A DNA stretch of 5,805 nucleotides, from NCBI GenBank assembly GCA_023441105.1, contig JAEZQX010000366.1, forward strand, positions 1 to 5,805, read 5' to 3'. Below the pieces are notes generated by a model. The model was given only the letters and a program-made list of their open reading frames with translations, was not told where the DNA came from and ran no database searches. Origin of the DNA: Pseudomonadota bacterium. GTDB taxonomy: Bacteria > Pseudomonadota > Gammaproteobacteria > Burkholderiales > Burkholderiaceae. This document shows positions 1 to 5,805 of this stretch, piece by piece. The translations under genes and the position numbers were made by a program. The first letter of the stretch is position 1. Each line of letters opens with the position of its first letter.

Positions 1-351
1 GTGCTGCGCGGGCGCGTCGAGCTCGATCCCGCCCTGGCCGCCGATGCCAGCCCGGACGAGACGGTCTTCGTCGCCGCGCGCGGCGTCGACGCGGACGGCC
101 TGCCCGTCGGGCCGCCGGCCGCCGTGCTGCGGGCGCGGGTCGGCGACCTGCCCCTGCAGTTCGAGCTTTCCGACCGGCAGGCGATGAGCCCGGCAGCCAG
201 GCTCTCCGGCCAGGCGCAGGTGATCGTGGTGGCGCGTGTCTCGCGCAGCGGCACCGCCAACGCCGGTGCCGGCGACCTCGAAGGACGCAGCGCCGTGGTC
301 GCGCCCGACGCGCAGTCGGTCCAGGTACGCATCGACCGCCGGGTCCGCTGA
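1..351 (+). CDS. ccmI: CcmI-type apocytochrome c chaperone, C-terminal domain (5' partial)
   Basis: This is the last 116 codons of a gene that enters from the left edge; the GTG at base 1 is probably an internal Val codon, not a start. The reading resembles the C-terminal periplasmic domain of CcmI/CycH proteins: a strand opening like LRGRVELDPALA, then DETVFVAARG (about residues 19-28), an AVLRARVGDLPLQFEL stretch (about 41-56), an AMSPAARLSG segment and VIVVARVSRSGTA followed by GDLEG. In the family this domain binds the C-terminal part of apocytochrome c and delivers it to the CcmF/CcmH heme ligation complex. The N-terminal membrane segments and TPR region are outside the window. The stop lies four bases before the proposed ccmA start, so the gene is very probably co-transcribed with ccmA. 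In the familiar E. coli and Pseudomonas arrangement the CcmI function lies at the distal end of the operon, so its place here is unusual. The domain assignment is by motif recognition only; a CcmH-CcmI fusion or a second ccmI-like gene is also possible. Confidence 0.8.
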   Translation: MLRGRVELDPALAADASPDETVFVAARGVDADGLPVGPPAAVLRARVGDLPLQFELSDRQAMSPAARLSGQAQVIVVARVSRSGTANAGAGDLEGRSAVVAPDAQSVQVRIDRRVR

Positions 352-355
352 GCCG

Positions 356-1000
356 GTGACGCCGACGGCCGGTCCCTGGTTCGAGGCGCGCGATCTGTGC
401 CTGTCGCGCGGGCCGCGGCTGTTGCTCGACAAGCTCGGCTTCGAGCTCCAACCGGGCGAGGCGATCCTCCTGCACGGCCCGAACGGCAGCGGCAAGTCGA
501 GCCTGCTGCGCGCGCTACTGGGGCTGTCGGTGGCCACCGGGACGCTGCGCTTCGGCGGCAGCGCCTTCGCCCCGGGCAGCGGCAGGCTCTGTCCGCACGT
601 CCTCTACCAGGGCCATGCGCCGGGCCTCAAGGGCGAGCTGACGGCAGTCGAGAACCTGGCGCTGGCAGCCGCCCTCGACGGCTCCGCCGGCGATCCGGTG
701 GCGCTGAAGGCGGCGCTTGCCGTCACCGGTATCGTGCGCGAAGCCACCATCGCCGCCCGCCGGCTGTCGCAAGGCCAGAAGCAGCGGCTGGTGCTGGCGC
801 GCTTCGCCCTTGCAGCCGAGCAGCCGGCGAGGCGCCCCCTGTGGCTGCTCGACGAGCCATCGGCGGCGCTCGACCGTGCCGGCGCGACCATGCTCGATGC
901 GCTGCTGGCACGGCACCTGCAACGGGGCGGCGCGGCCATCGTCGCCACCCACCTGCCGGTGCTCGCCGGCAGCACGCTGCGCAGGATCGAGCTCGGATGA
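356..1000 (+). CDS. ccmA: CcmA, heme exporter ATP-binding protein (ABC transporter ATPase)
   Basis: CcmA is the cytoplasmic ATPase of the CcmABCD complex; with CcmB it uses ATP hydrolysis to release heme-loaded CcmE from CcmC/CcmD. The 214-residue product has a complete ABC set in order: Walker A GPNGSGKS (41-48), Q-loop YQG (84-86), signature LSQGQ (137-141), Walker B LWLLDEP with catalytic Glu (162-168), D-loop SAALD (169-173) and switch His H199. The family usually has about 200-215 residues. I chose the GTG at 356, four bases after the ccmI stop, because the ABC fold begins almost at once (WFEARDLCLSRG). The frame stays open upstream, with GTG codons at 236 and 266, but starting there would add 30-40 Arg/Pro/Ser-rich residues unlike any ABC fold and overlap the ccmI domain. 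No convincing Shine-Dalgarno sequence precedes 356, so translation probably depends on coupling to the upstream gene. The stop overlaps the ccmB start (ATGA). The function is certain; the exact start is less so. Confidence 0.96.
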   Translation: MTPTAGPWFEARDLCLSRGPRLLLDKLGFELQPGEAILLHGPNGSGKSSLLRALLGLSVATGTLRFGGSAFAPGSGRLCPHVLYQGHAPGLKGELTAVENLALAAALDGSAGDPVALKAALAVTGIVREATIAARRLSQGQKQRLVLARFALAAEQPARRPLWLLDEPSAALDRAGATMLDALLARHLQRGGAAIVATHLPVLAGSTLRRIELG

Positions 1001-1692
1001 GCGCGATGCAGGCCGCGGACGATTCATTTTCGCCCTTCGGCTGGGCGCTGCGCCGCGACCTGACCCTCGCCATGCGGCGCAAGTCCGACACGCTCAACCT
1101 GCTCGGCTTCTTCGTGCTGGCCTGCACGATGTTCCCGCTCGCCATCGGGCCGCAACAGGCCTGGCTGCAGCGAGTCGGTCCGGGCGTGATCTGGGTGGCC
1201 GCGCTGCTCGCGCTGCTGCTGGCGCTGCCGCGGCTCTTCGAGCACGACCATCAGGACGGCAGCCTCGAGCAGATGCTGGCCAGCGGTCGTTCGCTGCCGG
1301 CGCTGGTGGCCGGCAAGCTGCTCGCGGCCTGGCTGGTGAGCGCGCTGCCGCTGGTGGTGGTGACACCGTTGCTGGCGATGTCGCTCTACCTCGACAGCGG
1401 CGCGACCTTGTTGCTGATGGCGTCGCTGCTGCTCGGCACGCCGAGCCTGCTGGCGATCGGCGCCATCGGCGCGGCGCTCACCCTCGGGCTGCGCGGCGCC
1501 GCGACGCTGATCACGCTCATCTGCCTGCCGCTGTTCGTGCCGGTGCTGATCTTCGGCGCCGGTGCGGTCGAGATGCAGGCAGCCGGCCTTTCCCCCCTGG
1601 CGCATCTGGCCTTGCTCGCCGCTGTTATGCTATTGGCCCTCGCGAGCGCGCCCTTCGTCGCGGCGCTCAGCCTGCGCACGTCCCTCGAATGA
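997..1692 (+). CDS. ccmB: CcmB, heme exporter membrane protein
   Basis: CcmB is the integral membrane partner of the CcmA ATPase in the CcmABCD complex of the inner membrane. The 231-residue product (family about 220) starts with a short soluble stretch and the FGWALRRDLTLAMRRKSD cytoplasmic lead-in (14-31). Six hydrophobic segments follow at roughly 33-50, 60-79, 102-127, 136-164, 168-188 and 202-225. Between the second and third lies the FEHDHQDGSLEQ segment (81-92), matching the conserved acidic loop of the family (FE-D--DG-LEQ), which probably contacts CcmA. The ATG at 997 overlaps the ccmA stop as ATGA; an AGGA at 983-986 could serve as a weak ribosome binding site. A second in-frame ATG at 1006 is an alternative that would remove only three residues. 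The 3' end overlaps the ccmC start, again as ATGA. Codon use is GC-rich throughout apart from a small cluster of GTT, CTA and TTG near 1624-1635. The assignment rests on motif, topology and position between ccmA and ccmC. Confidence 0.96.
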   Translation: MSAMQAADDSFSPFGWALRRDLTLAMRRKSDTLNLLGFFVLACTMFPLAIGPQQAWLQRVGPGVIWVAALLALLLALPRLFEHDHQDGSLEQMLASGRSLPALVAGKLLAAWLVSALPLVVVTPLLAMSLYLDSGATLLLMASLLLGTPSLLAIGAIGAALTLGLRGAATLITLICLPLFVPVLIFGAGAVEMQAAGLSPLAHLALLAAVMLLALASAPFVAALSLRTSLE

Positions 1693-2459
1693 ACCTCTAC
1701 CGCTACGCATCCCCCCAGGCCTTCTTCCCGCTTGCCGGGCGGTTGCTGCCGTGGTTCGTCGCGGCCGCGGTCCTGCTGGCCATCGCAGGACTGGTGATCG
1801 GATTCCTGGTGGCGCCGGCGGATTTCCAGCAGGGCGAGGTCTACCGGATCATCTTCATCCACGTGCCGAGCGCGTGGATGGCGATGTTCGTCTACCTGGT
1901 GATGGCCGGCTATTCGGTGCTGACCCTGGCCCTGCGCGCCCGGCTGTCGGCGATGATGACGCTGGCGCTGGCGCCCACCGGCGCGCTGATGGCCGCCATC
2001 GCTTTGTGGACCGGCGCACTGTGGGGCAAGCCCACCTGGGGAACCTACTGGGCGTGGGACGCGCGCATGACGTCGACGCTGATCCTGCTGTTCCTGTACC
2101 TCGGCTATCTCGCGTTGGTCAGCGCCATCGAGGACACGCAGCGCGCCGATCGCGCCGGTGCGGTGCTGGTGCTGGTCGGCGTCGTCAACGTGCCGATCAT
2201 CTATTTCTCGGTGCAGTGGTGGAACACCCTGCACCAGGGGGCGAGCGTGAGTCCCACCGGCGGCTCCTCGATGGCCGCGATCATGCTGCAGGGCATGCTG
2301 GTCATGACCCTGGCCGCCTGGTGCTATTGCATCGCCTGCACATTGCACCGGGTACGCTCGATCATTCTCGAACGCGAAGGACACAGCCCCTGGGTCCGTC
2401 GCCTGGTGGCCGCGCCGCTGCGCGGCCCGTCGCTGCAGGAAGCTGGAAACCGAACATGA
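1689..2459 (+). CDS. ccmC: CcmC, heme-handling protein (WWD family) that loads CcmE
   Basis: CcmC holds heme at the periplasmic face of the inner membrane and passes it to CcmE with help from CcmD. The 256-residue product (family about 245-255) has six predicted membrane segments, at about 20-42, 55-80, 89-110, 127-147, 156-175 and 199-222. The hallmark tryptophan-rich WWD motif, W117-G-T-Y-W-A-W-D124, lies in the loop between the third and fourth segments. The two conserved axial heme-ligand histidines are H58 (in IFIHVPSAW) and H182 (in WWNTLHQG); they match E. coli H60 and H184, recalled from memory. The first residues, [13 protein letters not shown], are a typical CcmC N-terminus and support the ATG at 1689, which overlaps the ccmB stop as ATGA. 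No obvious Shine-Dalgarno sequence precedes it, so reinitiation after ccmB is likely. The basic C-terminal tail (after about 222) is cytoplasmic. CcmF shares the WWD domain but is much longer, so confusion is not an issue. Confidence 0.98.
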   Translation: MNLYRYASPQAFFPLAGRLLPWFVAAAVLLAIAGLVIGFLVAPADFQQGEVYRIIFIHVPSAWMAMFVYLVMAGYSVLTLALRARLSAMMTLALAPTGALMAAIALWTGALWGKPTWGTYWAWDARMTSTLILLFLYLGYLALVSAIEDTQRADRAGAVLVLVGVVNVPIIYFSVQWWNTLHQGASVSPTGGSSMAAIMLQGMLVMTLAAWCYCIACTLHRVRSIILEREGHSPWVRRLVAAPLRGPSLQEAGNRT

Positions 2460-2644
2460 ACCACTGGCAGATGATCGCCATCGCCTACCTCCTGACCTTC
2501 GCCGCGGTGGCGCTCGAGGTCGTGCTGCTGCTGCGGCGTCGCCGCGCGGCCTGGCGCAATGCCCGTGCGTCGCTGGAAGACGACGAGGCGATGGACATCG
2601 GAGACCGCGCCAGCGGCGGGGCCGGAGCCGGAGCCGTCACATGA
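2456..2644 (+). CDS. ccmD: CcmD, small heme exporter accessory protein
   Basis: CcmD is a small single-span inner-membrane protein that associates with CcmC and holo-CcmE and is needed for release of holo-CcmE. The 62-residue product has one hydrophobic span, about residues 6-26 ([21 protein letters not shown]), followed directly by the basic run RRRR and then RAAWRNAR, the usual CcmD pattern of a helix with a positive cytoplasmic tail. The AYLLT segment keeps the tyrosine typical of the family, but the glycine/aromatic lead-in that often precedes the helix is largely missing; only NHWQM stands before it. After the basic region comes an acidic patch ([11 protein letters not shown]) and a Gly/Ala tail ([10 protein letters not shown]). 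The start overlaps the ccmC stop and the stop overlaps the ccmE start, both as ATGA. AGGAAG at 2437-2442 and TGGAAA at 2444-2449 are possible ribosome binding sites. Sequence conservation in this family is weak, so the call rests mainly on topology and on position between ccmC and ccmE. Confidence 0.92.
   Translation: MNHWQMIAIAYLLTFAAVALEVVLLLRRRRAAWRNARASLEDDEAMDIGDRASGGAGAGAVT
2621..2636 (+). repeat. Short GCCGGA tandem repeat at the end of ccmD
   Basis: The hexamer GCCGGA occurs twice and is followed by GCCG, about 2.7 copies. It encodes the Ala/Gly alternation near the CcmD C-terminus and also supplies two GGAG cores upstream of ccmE. A copy-number change of one unit would keep the ccmD frame. 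It may have arisen by replication slippage, or simply from the Gly/Ala coding bias of a GC-rich genome. Confidence 0.5.
2624..2633 (+). promoter_or_regulatory. Ribosome binding site for ccmE, carried in a duplicated hexamer
   Basis: Two GGAG cores lie inside the end of ccmD, at 2624-2627 and 2630-2633; the second is seven bases before the ccmE ATG at 2641. This is the clearest Shine-Dalgarno match in the window and supports that start. The duplication comes from the GCCGGA tandem repeat at 2621-2636. Function is inferred from sequence and spacing only. Confidence 0.55.
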
Positions 2645-3123
2645 AGCCGCGCCACAAGCGCTTCGCGCTCATCCTCGGCGGCATCGCGGTGCTGGGCATC
2701 GCCACCGGCCTGGTGCTCTACGCGCTCAACAGCAACATCGTCTTCTTCTACACGCCCACCCAGGTCGCGCAGCAGGAGGCACCGAAGGGCCGCAACTTCC
2801 GCATCGGCGGCCTGGTCGAAACCGGCAGCGTCCAGCGCGACGGGACCCGGGTCACGTTCCGGGTGACCGACAACGCCCGCCAGATACCGGTGGCCTACAC
2901 TGGCAGCCTGCCGGACCTGTTCCGCGAGGGCAAGGGCGTGGTGGCGCAGGGCAGCCTCGGCGCGGACGGCGTCTTCACCGCCACCGAAGTGCTGGCCAAG
3001 CACGACGAGAACTACATGCCGCCGGAAGCGGCGGAGGCGCTGCGGCAGGCGGGCCATCCGATGGGCGCCAAGGGCGGGAACAGCGGCGGCGCCAACGGCG
3101 GCGCGGGGGCGGCGCAACCATGA
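2641..3123 (+). CDS. ccmE: CcmE, periplasmic heme chaperone
   Basis: CcmE binds heme covalently as an intermediate and carries it from CcmC to the CcmF ligase. The 160-residue product starts with a basic MKPRHKR, then one N-terminal membrane anchor (about 8-29) of the uncleaved signal-anchor type. The family segment [13 protein letters not shown] (30-42) leads into the OB-fold beta-barrel, with [11 protein letters not shown] (54-64) and [11 protein letters not shown] (68-78). The heme-attachment site is [12 protein letters not shown], with the covalent ligand H121 and the conserved Y125; these correspond to H130 and Y134 of E. coli (numbers from memory). It is therefore the standard His-type CcmE, not the Cys-type variant known from some archaea and other bacteria. 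The C-terminal tail after about 140 is Gly/Ala/Asn-rich ([17 protein letters not shown]); such tails are flexible and variable in the family. The ATG at 2641 overlaps the ccmD stop and has GGAG seven bases upstream; the stop overlaps the ccmF start. Confidence 0.98.
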   Translation: MKPRHKRFALILGGIAVLGIATGLVLYALNSNIVFFYTPTQVAQQEAPKGRNFRIGGLVETGSVQRDGTRVTFRVTDNARQIPVAYTGSLPDLFREGKGVVAQGSLGADGVFTATEVLAKHDENYMPPEAAEALRQAGHPMGAKGGNSGGANGGAGAAQP

Positions 3124-5159
3124 TGATCGGCGAGATCGGGCACTTCGCGGTCTGGGTAGCGCTGGCGGTCGCCTGCGTGCAGACCAGCCTCGGGCTGGTC
3201 GGTGCCCACCGCAACGACCTGCGCCTGATGAAGGTGGCGAGCAACGCAGCCACTGCGCAGATGCTGCTGGTGGTGCTGGCCTTCAGCTGCCTCGCCGTCT
3301 CGTTCGTCGAGAACGACTTCACCATCATCAACGTCGCCAGCAACAGCAACAGCCGCCTGCCGGTGCCCTATCGCTTCGCCGCCACCTGGGGTTCGCATGA
3401 AGGCTCGATGCTGCTCTGGTCGCTGATGCTGGCCTGCTGGACGGCCGCGGTGGTCAACCTCGGCAGCGGCCTGGACAGCGTGGTGCGGGCCCGCGTGGTC
3501 GGCATCCTGGGCCTGATCTCGGTCGGCTTCCTGGCCTTCCTGCTGTTCACCTCCAATCCGTTCACCCGCAGCCTGCCGGCGCCGCCGGACGGCCGCGACC
3601 TGAATCCGCTGCTGCAGGATCCGGGGATGGTGATCCATCCGCCGATGCTCTACATGGGCTACGTCGGCTTCTCCGTGGCGTTCGCCTTTGCCATTGCCGC
3701 CCTGTTGGGCGGGCGCGTCGACGCCGCCTGGACCCGCTGGGCACGGCCGTGGACCACGGCCGCGTGGGCCTTCCTCACCATCGGCATCGCGCTCGGCAGC
3801 GCCTGGGCGTACTACGAGCTCGGCTGGGGCGGCTGGTGGTTCTGGGACCCGGTGGAGAATGCCTCCTTCATGCCGTGGCTGGTCGGCACGGCCCTGATGC
3901 ATTCGCTGATCGTCACCGAGCGCCGCGGCGCCTTCAAGAGCTGGACCCTGCTGCTGGCCATCTCGGCGTTCAGCCTGAGCCTGCTCGGTACCTTCCTGGT
4001 GCGCTCCGGCGTACTCACGTCGGTCCATGCGTTCGCCACCGATCCTGCGCGCGGCATCTTCATCCTCGGCTTCCTGGTGATCGTGATCGGCGGCTCGCTC
4101 GCCCTGTTCGCCTGGCGCGCGCCCACCCTGGCCGACCACACCGCACCGGTCAGCTTCTCGACCAGCTCGCGCGAAGGCTATCTGCTCGCCAACAACCTGC
4201 TGCTGACGGTCGCCACCGCCGCGGTCTTCCTCGGCACGATGTACCCGCTGCTTCTCGACACGCTTGGCCTCGGCAAGATCTCGGTCGGGCCGCCCTACTT
4301 CGACGCGGTCTTCTTCCCGCTGCTCGCGCCGGCGGTGTTCCTGATGGGCATCGGGCCGATGGCGCGCTGGCGCTCGGCGCCGGTGCCGGAGCTGGCGCGC
4401 CGCCTCAAGTGGGCGATGCTGGTCGCTGTCGCGACCACCGTGCTGATTGCCGCCACCTCCGGCCGCTTCGGCGGCGAGCGGCTGTCGCAAGGCGCCCTCG
4501 GCGCGGTGGCATTCGCTATCGCCATCTTCATCGCCATCTGGGTGATCGCGGCCAGCCTCGCGCTCTGGCTCGAACGGTTGCAGGAAGTCGGCGGCGCCAG
4601 CGCCATGCCGTGGACGCAGCGCGTGCGCTCGCTGCCCGGCGGCTTCTACGGCATGCTGCTCGCGCATGTCGGGGTCGGCGTGTTCACCATCGGCGTCGCC
4701 TGCGTCAACACGCTGCAGGTCGAGGCCGACCACGCCGTCGCGCCCGGGCAGTCGCTGACCCTCGAGGACTACGAGTTCAAGCTCATCGGGCTGGCATCGG
4801 TGGATGGTCCGAACTACCGCGCCACCCGCGGGCAGGTCGAGGTCTGGCAGGACGGCAAGCGCCAGTTCACCCTGCGGCCCGAGAAGCGCATCTACGAAAG
4901 CCAGGGCTCGGTGATGACCGAAGCCGCCATCGACTCGGGGTTCACCCGCGACGTCTACGTCTCGCTGGGCGAGCTGCTGCCGGACGGCCGCTGGACCATC
5001 AAGGCCTGGATCAAGCCCTTCATCGACTGGATCTGGGCCGGCTGCTTCCTGATGGCGCTGGGCGGCTTTGCCGCCATCGCGGATCGCCGCTACCGCACCG
5101 CGCGTCGCACCGCCACCGCGCGCCGGCCTGCTGCCGCGACCGGCAGCGCCGCGGGTTGA
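3120..5159 (+). CDS. ccmF: CcmF, cytochrome c heme lyase core subunit
   Basis: CcmF is the large inner-membrane component of the heme ligation complex with CcmH and CcmI; it receives heme from CcmE, reduces it and helps attach it to the CXXCH cysteines of apocytochrome c. The 679-residue product is strongly hydrophobic along most of its length, with many membrane spans. Visible landmarks are [20 protein letters not shown] (about 75-95), H173 in [10 protein letters not shown], the WWD motif W236-G-G-W-W-F-W-D243, H261 in ALMHSL, H303 in [10 protein letters not shown] and H516 in LLAHVGVG. H173, H261 and H303 fall on the same numbers I recall for E. coli CcmF; H516 corresponds to its H491, so about 25 residues are gained in between. 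A soluble periplasmic domain spans about 531-632, followed by a last membrane segment (633-654) and a 21-residue Arg/Ala/Thr-rich tail. The ATG at 3120 overlaps the ccmE stop; a second ATG follows at 3123. The frame is open further upstream, but that part shadows ccmE. Confidence 0.98.
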   Translation: MMIGEIGHFAVWVALAVACVQTSLGLVGAHRNDLRLMKVASNAATAQMLLVVLAFSCLAVSFVENDFTIINVASNSNSRLPVPYRFAATWGSHEGSMLLWSLMLACWTAAVVNLGSGLDSVVRARVVGILGLISVGFLAFLLFTSNPFTRSLPAPPDGRDLNPLLQDPGMVIHPPMLYMGYVGFSVAFAFAIAALLGGRVDAAWTRWARPWTTAAWAFLTIGIALGSAWAYYELGWGGWWFWDPVENASFMPWLVGTALMHSLIVTERRGAFKSWTLLLAISAFSLSLLGTFLVRSGVLTSVHAFATDPARGIFILGFLVIVIGGSLALFAWRAPTLADHTAPVSFSTSSREGYLLANNLLLTVATAAVFLGTMYPLLLDTLGLGKISVGPPYFDAVFFPLLAPAVFLMGIGPMARWRSAPVPELARRLKWAMLVAVATTVLIAATSGRFGGERLSQGALGAVAFAIAIFIAIWVIAASLALWLERLQEVGGASAMPWTQRVRSLPGGFYGMLLAHVGVGVFTIGVACVNTLQVEADHAVAPGQSLTLEDYEFKLIGLASVDGPNYRATRGQVEVWQDGKRQFTLRPEKRIYESQGSVMTEAAIDSGFTRDVYVSLGELLPDGRWTIKAWIKPFIDWIWAGCFLMALGGFAAIADRRYRTARRTATARRPAAATGSAAG

Positions 5160-5162
5160 TGC

Positions 5163-5165
5163 AGG
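5163..5165 (+). promoter_or_regulatory. Weak ribosome binding site for ccmG
   Basis: GCAGG (AGG core at 5163-5165) lies four bases before the ATG at 5170, in the 10-base gap after ccmF. The match is weak and the spacing short, but it favours 5170 over the out-of-frame ATG at 5159 that overlaps the ccmF stop. Confidence 0.35.
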
Positions 5166-5169
5166 CATC

Positions 5170-5805
5170 ATGCGATCGCTGCGCTACATCGTCCCGGTGC
5201 TGCTGTTCCTGGTGGTGGCTGGCTTCCTGCTGCTGGGCCTGGACCGCAACCCGAGCGAGATCCCGTCGCCGCTGATCGGCAAGCCGGCGCCGGACTGGAC
5301 GCTGCCGCGCCTGGCAACCGGCGCTGGGGCTGGCGCAGGCGCAAGCGCGGGAAGCAACGCCGGTTCGGGGCCTGCCGCCGGCACGACCAGCGTGGCCAGG
5401 GATGCGGCCGCTCCCGGCGCGCTTTCCGGCGGCGAACTGAAGGGGCAGCCCTACCTGCTCAACGTCTGGGCTTCCTGGTGCGCGCCGTGCCTGCAGGAGC
5501 ATCCGGTGCTGGTCGAGCTGGCCAGGCGCAAGACCATCCGCATCGTCGGCATCAACTACAAGGACCGGCCGGAAGACGCGCGTGCCTGGCTGGCGCGCCA
5601 TGGCAATCCCTTCGCCGAGATCGTCGCCGACCGCGAAGGCCGCACGGCCATCGACTTCGGCGTGTACGGCGTGCCCGAGACCTTTCTCGTCGATGGACAG
5701 GGCGTCATCCGCTTCAAGCACATCGGCGCGCTGACCGTGGAGGCGGTGCAGGGTCGCCTGCTGCCAGCCATCGCGGCACTCGGCAGTGCGCCAGCCGGTT
5801 CGCCG
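5170..5805 (+). CDS. ccmG: CcmG (DsbE), periplasmic thiol:disulfide oxidoreductase (3' partial)
   Basis: CcmG is a membrane-anchored, thioredoxin-like reductant that keeps the apocytochrome c CXXCH cysteines (or CcmH) reduced, itself reduced by the DsbD/CcdA route. The frame runs 212 codons to the right edge without a stop. The N-terminus MRSLRYIVPVLLFLVVAGFL gives a membrane anchor (about 6-24), followed by LDRNPSEIPSPLIGKPAPDW (24-43), the typical CcmG entry to the fold. The thioredoxin core resumes at LKGQPYLLNVWASWC, with the CAPC active site (C104, C107), EHPVL (110-114), VGINYKD (126-132), and GVYGVPETFLVD (164-175) carrying the cis-proline P169 and the acidic residue E170 characteristic of CcmG. 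Between P46 and L90 lies an Ala/Gly/Ser/Pro-rich insert of about 40 residues where relatives usually have about 10-12. The last residues (GSAPAGSP) look like the start of another low-complexity tail. The ATG at 5170 is chosen because the anchor begins there and no earlier in-frame start is close. Confidence 0.96.
   Translation, partial: MRSLRYIVPVLLFLVVAGFLLLGLDRNPSEIPSPLIGKPAPDWTLPRLATGAGAGAGASAGSNAGSGPAAGTTSVARDAAAPGALSGGELKGQPYLLNVWASWCAPCLQEHPVLVELARRKTIRIVGINYKDRPEDARAWLARHGNPFAEIVADREGRTAIDFGVYGVPETFLVDGQGVIRFKHIGALTVEAVQGRLLPAIAALGSAPAGSP
5320..5343 (+). repeat. GGN-GCN hexanucleotide repeat coding (Gly-Ala)4 in ccmG
   Basis: Four imperfect Gly-Ala codon pairs (GGC GCT, GGG GCT, GGC GCA, GGC GCA) encode residues 51-58 of CcmG. 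They form the core of the longer Ala/Gly/Ser-rich insert at about 5314-5433. Third-base variation between copies means it is not a perfect DNA repeat, so it either is old or was built by codon-level bias rather than recent slippage. Confidence 0.6.

Noticed and set aside
1..3. GTG at the first base as a true start of a 116-residue stand-alone protein
   Set aside because: The reading begins in the middle of a CcmI-like domain strand, with no upstream sequence to judge a ribosome binding site; truncation by the window edge is the simpler explanation.
1386..2384. A 332-codon minus-strand open frame opposite ccmC and the end of ccmB
   Set aside because: It shows the same shadow pattern, is rich in Gln, His and Arg, has no domain, and lies opposite genes with all expected motifs.
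2559..3119. Upstream extension of the ccmF frame through ccmE
   Set aside because: The extension reads as Arg/Gly/Pro-rich sequence out of frame with a well-supported ccmE; CcmF homology begins at the ATG at 3120.
3012..5171. A 719-codon open frame on the minus strand opposite ccmF
   Set aside because: It is fully antisense to a clear ccmF, its composition (Arg, Gln, His, Asp, Gly runs without hydrophobic cores) is typical of a reverse shadow in GC-rich DNA, and no recognisable domain is present.
5150..5175. A terminator or promoter between ccmF and ccmG
   Set aside because: The gap is only 10 bases, has no hairpin followed by T residues and no -10/-35 pair; the genes look co-transcribed.
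3749..5275. A 508-codon plus-strand frame running inside ccmF into ccmG
   Set aside because: Arg/His/Ala-rich shadow of ccmF with no motif; only its last 38 codons, after the ATG at 5159, were kept as a possible decoy initiation site.
5159..5275. A Cys-rich 38-residue peptide as a real small gene
   Set aside because: It overlaps the ccmG anchor region out of frame, and its Cys and Trp residues come from the TGC/TGG frame of the Leu/Val-rich ccmG codons, so the composition is a by-product.

Overview
The window is one densely packed, plus-strand segment of a System I cytochrome c maturation (ccm) operon from a high-GC Gram-negative bacterium. Strong G/C bias at third codon positions, System I itself, and the wording of the CcmG, CcmI and CcmF motifs suggest a proteobacterium, most likely a betaproteobacterium. 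The lineage is an inference from style; no rRNA or other marker is present.

Layout, left to right: the 3' end of a ccmI-type gene (1-351, cut by the left edge); ccmA (356-1000), ccmB (997-1692), ccmC (1689-2459), ccmD (2456-2644), ccmE (2641-3123), ccmF (3120-5159) and ccmG (5170 to the right edge, stop not reached). Five consecutive junctions, A/B through E/F, are 4-base ATGA stop/start overlaps. The I/A junction is a 4-base gap and F/G a 10-base gap. There is no intergenic space for a promoter or terminator, no mobile element, no RNA gene and no CRISPR array. The long open frames on the minus strand are shadows of GC-rich coding sequence.

How the genes work together (family knowledge): CcmC, with its WWD motif and two axial histidines, and CcmD present heme to CcmE, which binds it covalently through a histidine (H121 here). 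The CcmAB ABC transporter module uses ATP to release holo-CcmE. CcmF (WWD motif plus four conserved histidines) takes heme from CcmE and ligates it to the CXXCH cysteines of apocytochrome c. CcmG (CAPC active site) and CcmH keep those cysteines reduced, and CcmI chaperones the apocytochrome. All key residues checked are present, so the pathway looks functional as far as the window goes. ccmH is not seen and would be expected beyond one of the edges.

Nothing here amounts to a new system. The points worth a second look are the ccmI-type C-terminal domain in front of ccmA rather than at the end of the operon, an unusually long Gly/Ala/Ser-rich insert in CcmG before its thioredoxin core, related Gly/Ala-rich tails on CcmD and CcmE, and a decoy ATG overlapping the ccmF stop just ahead of the real ccmG start.
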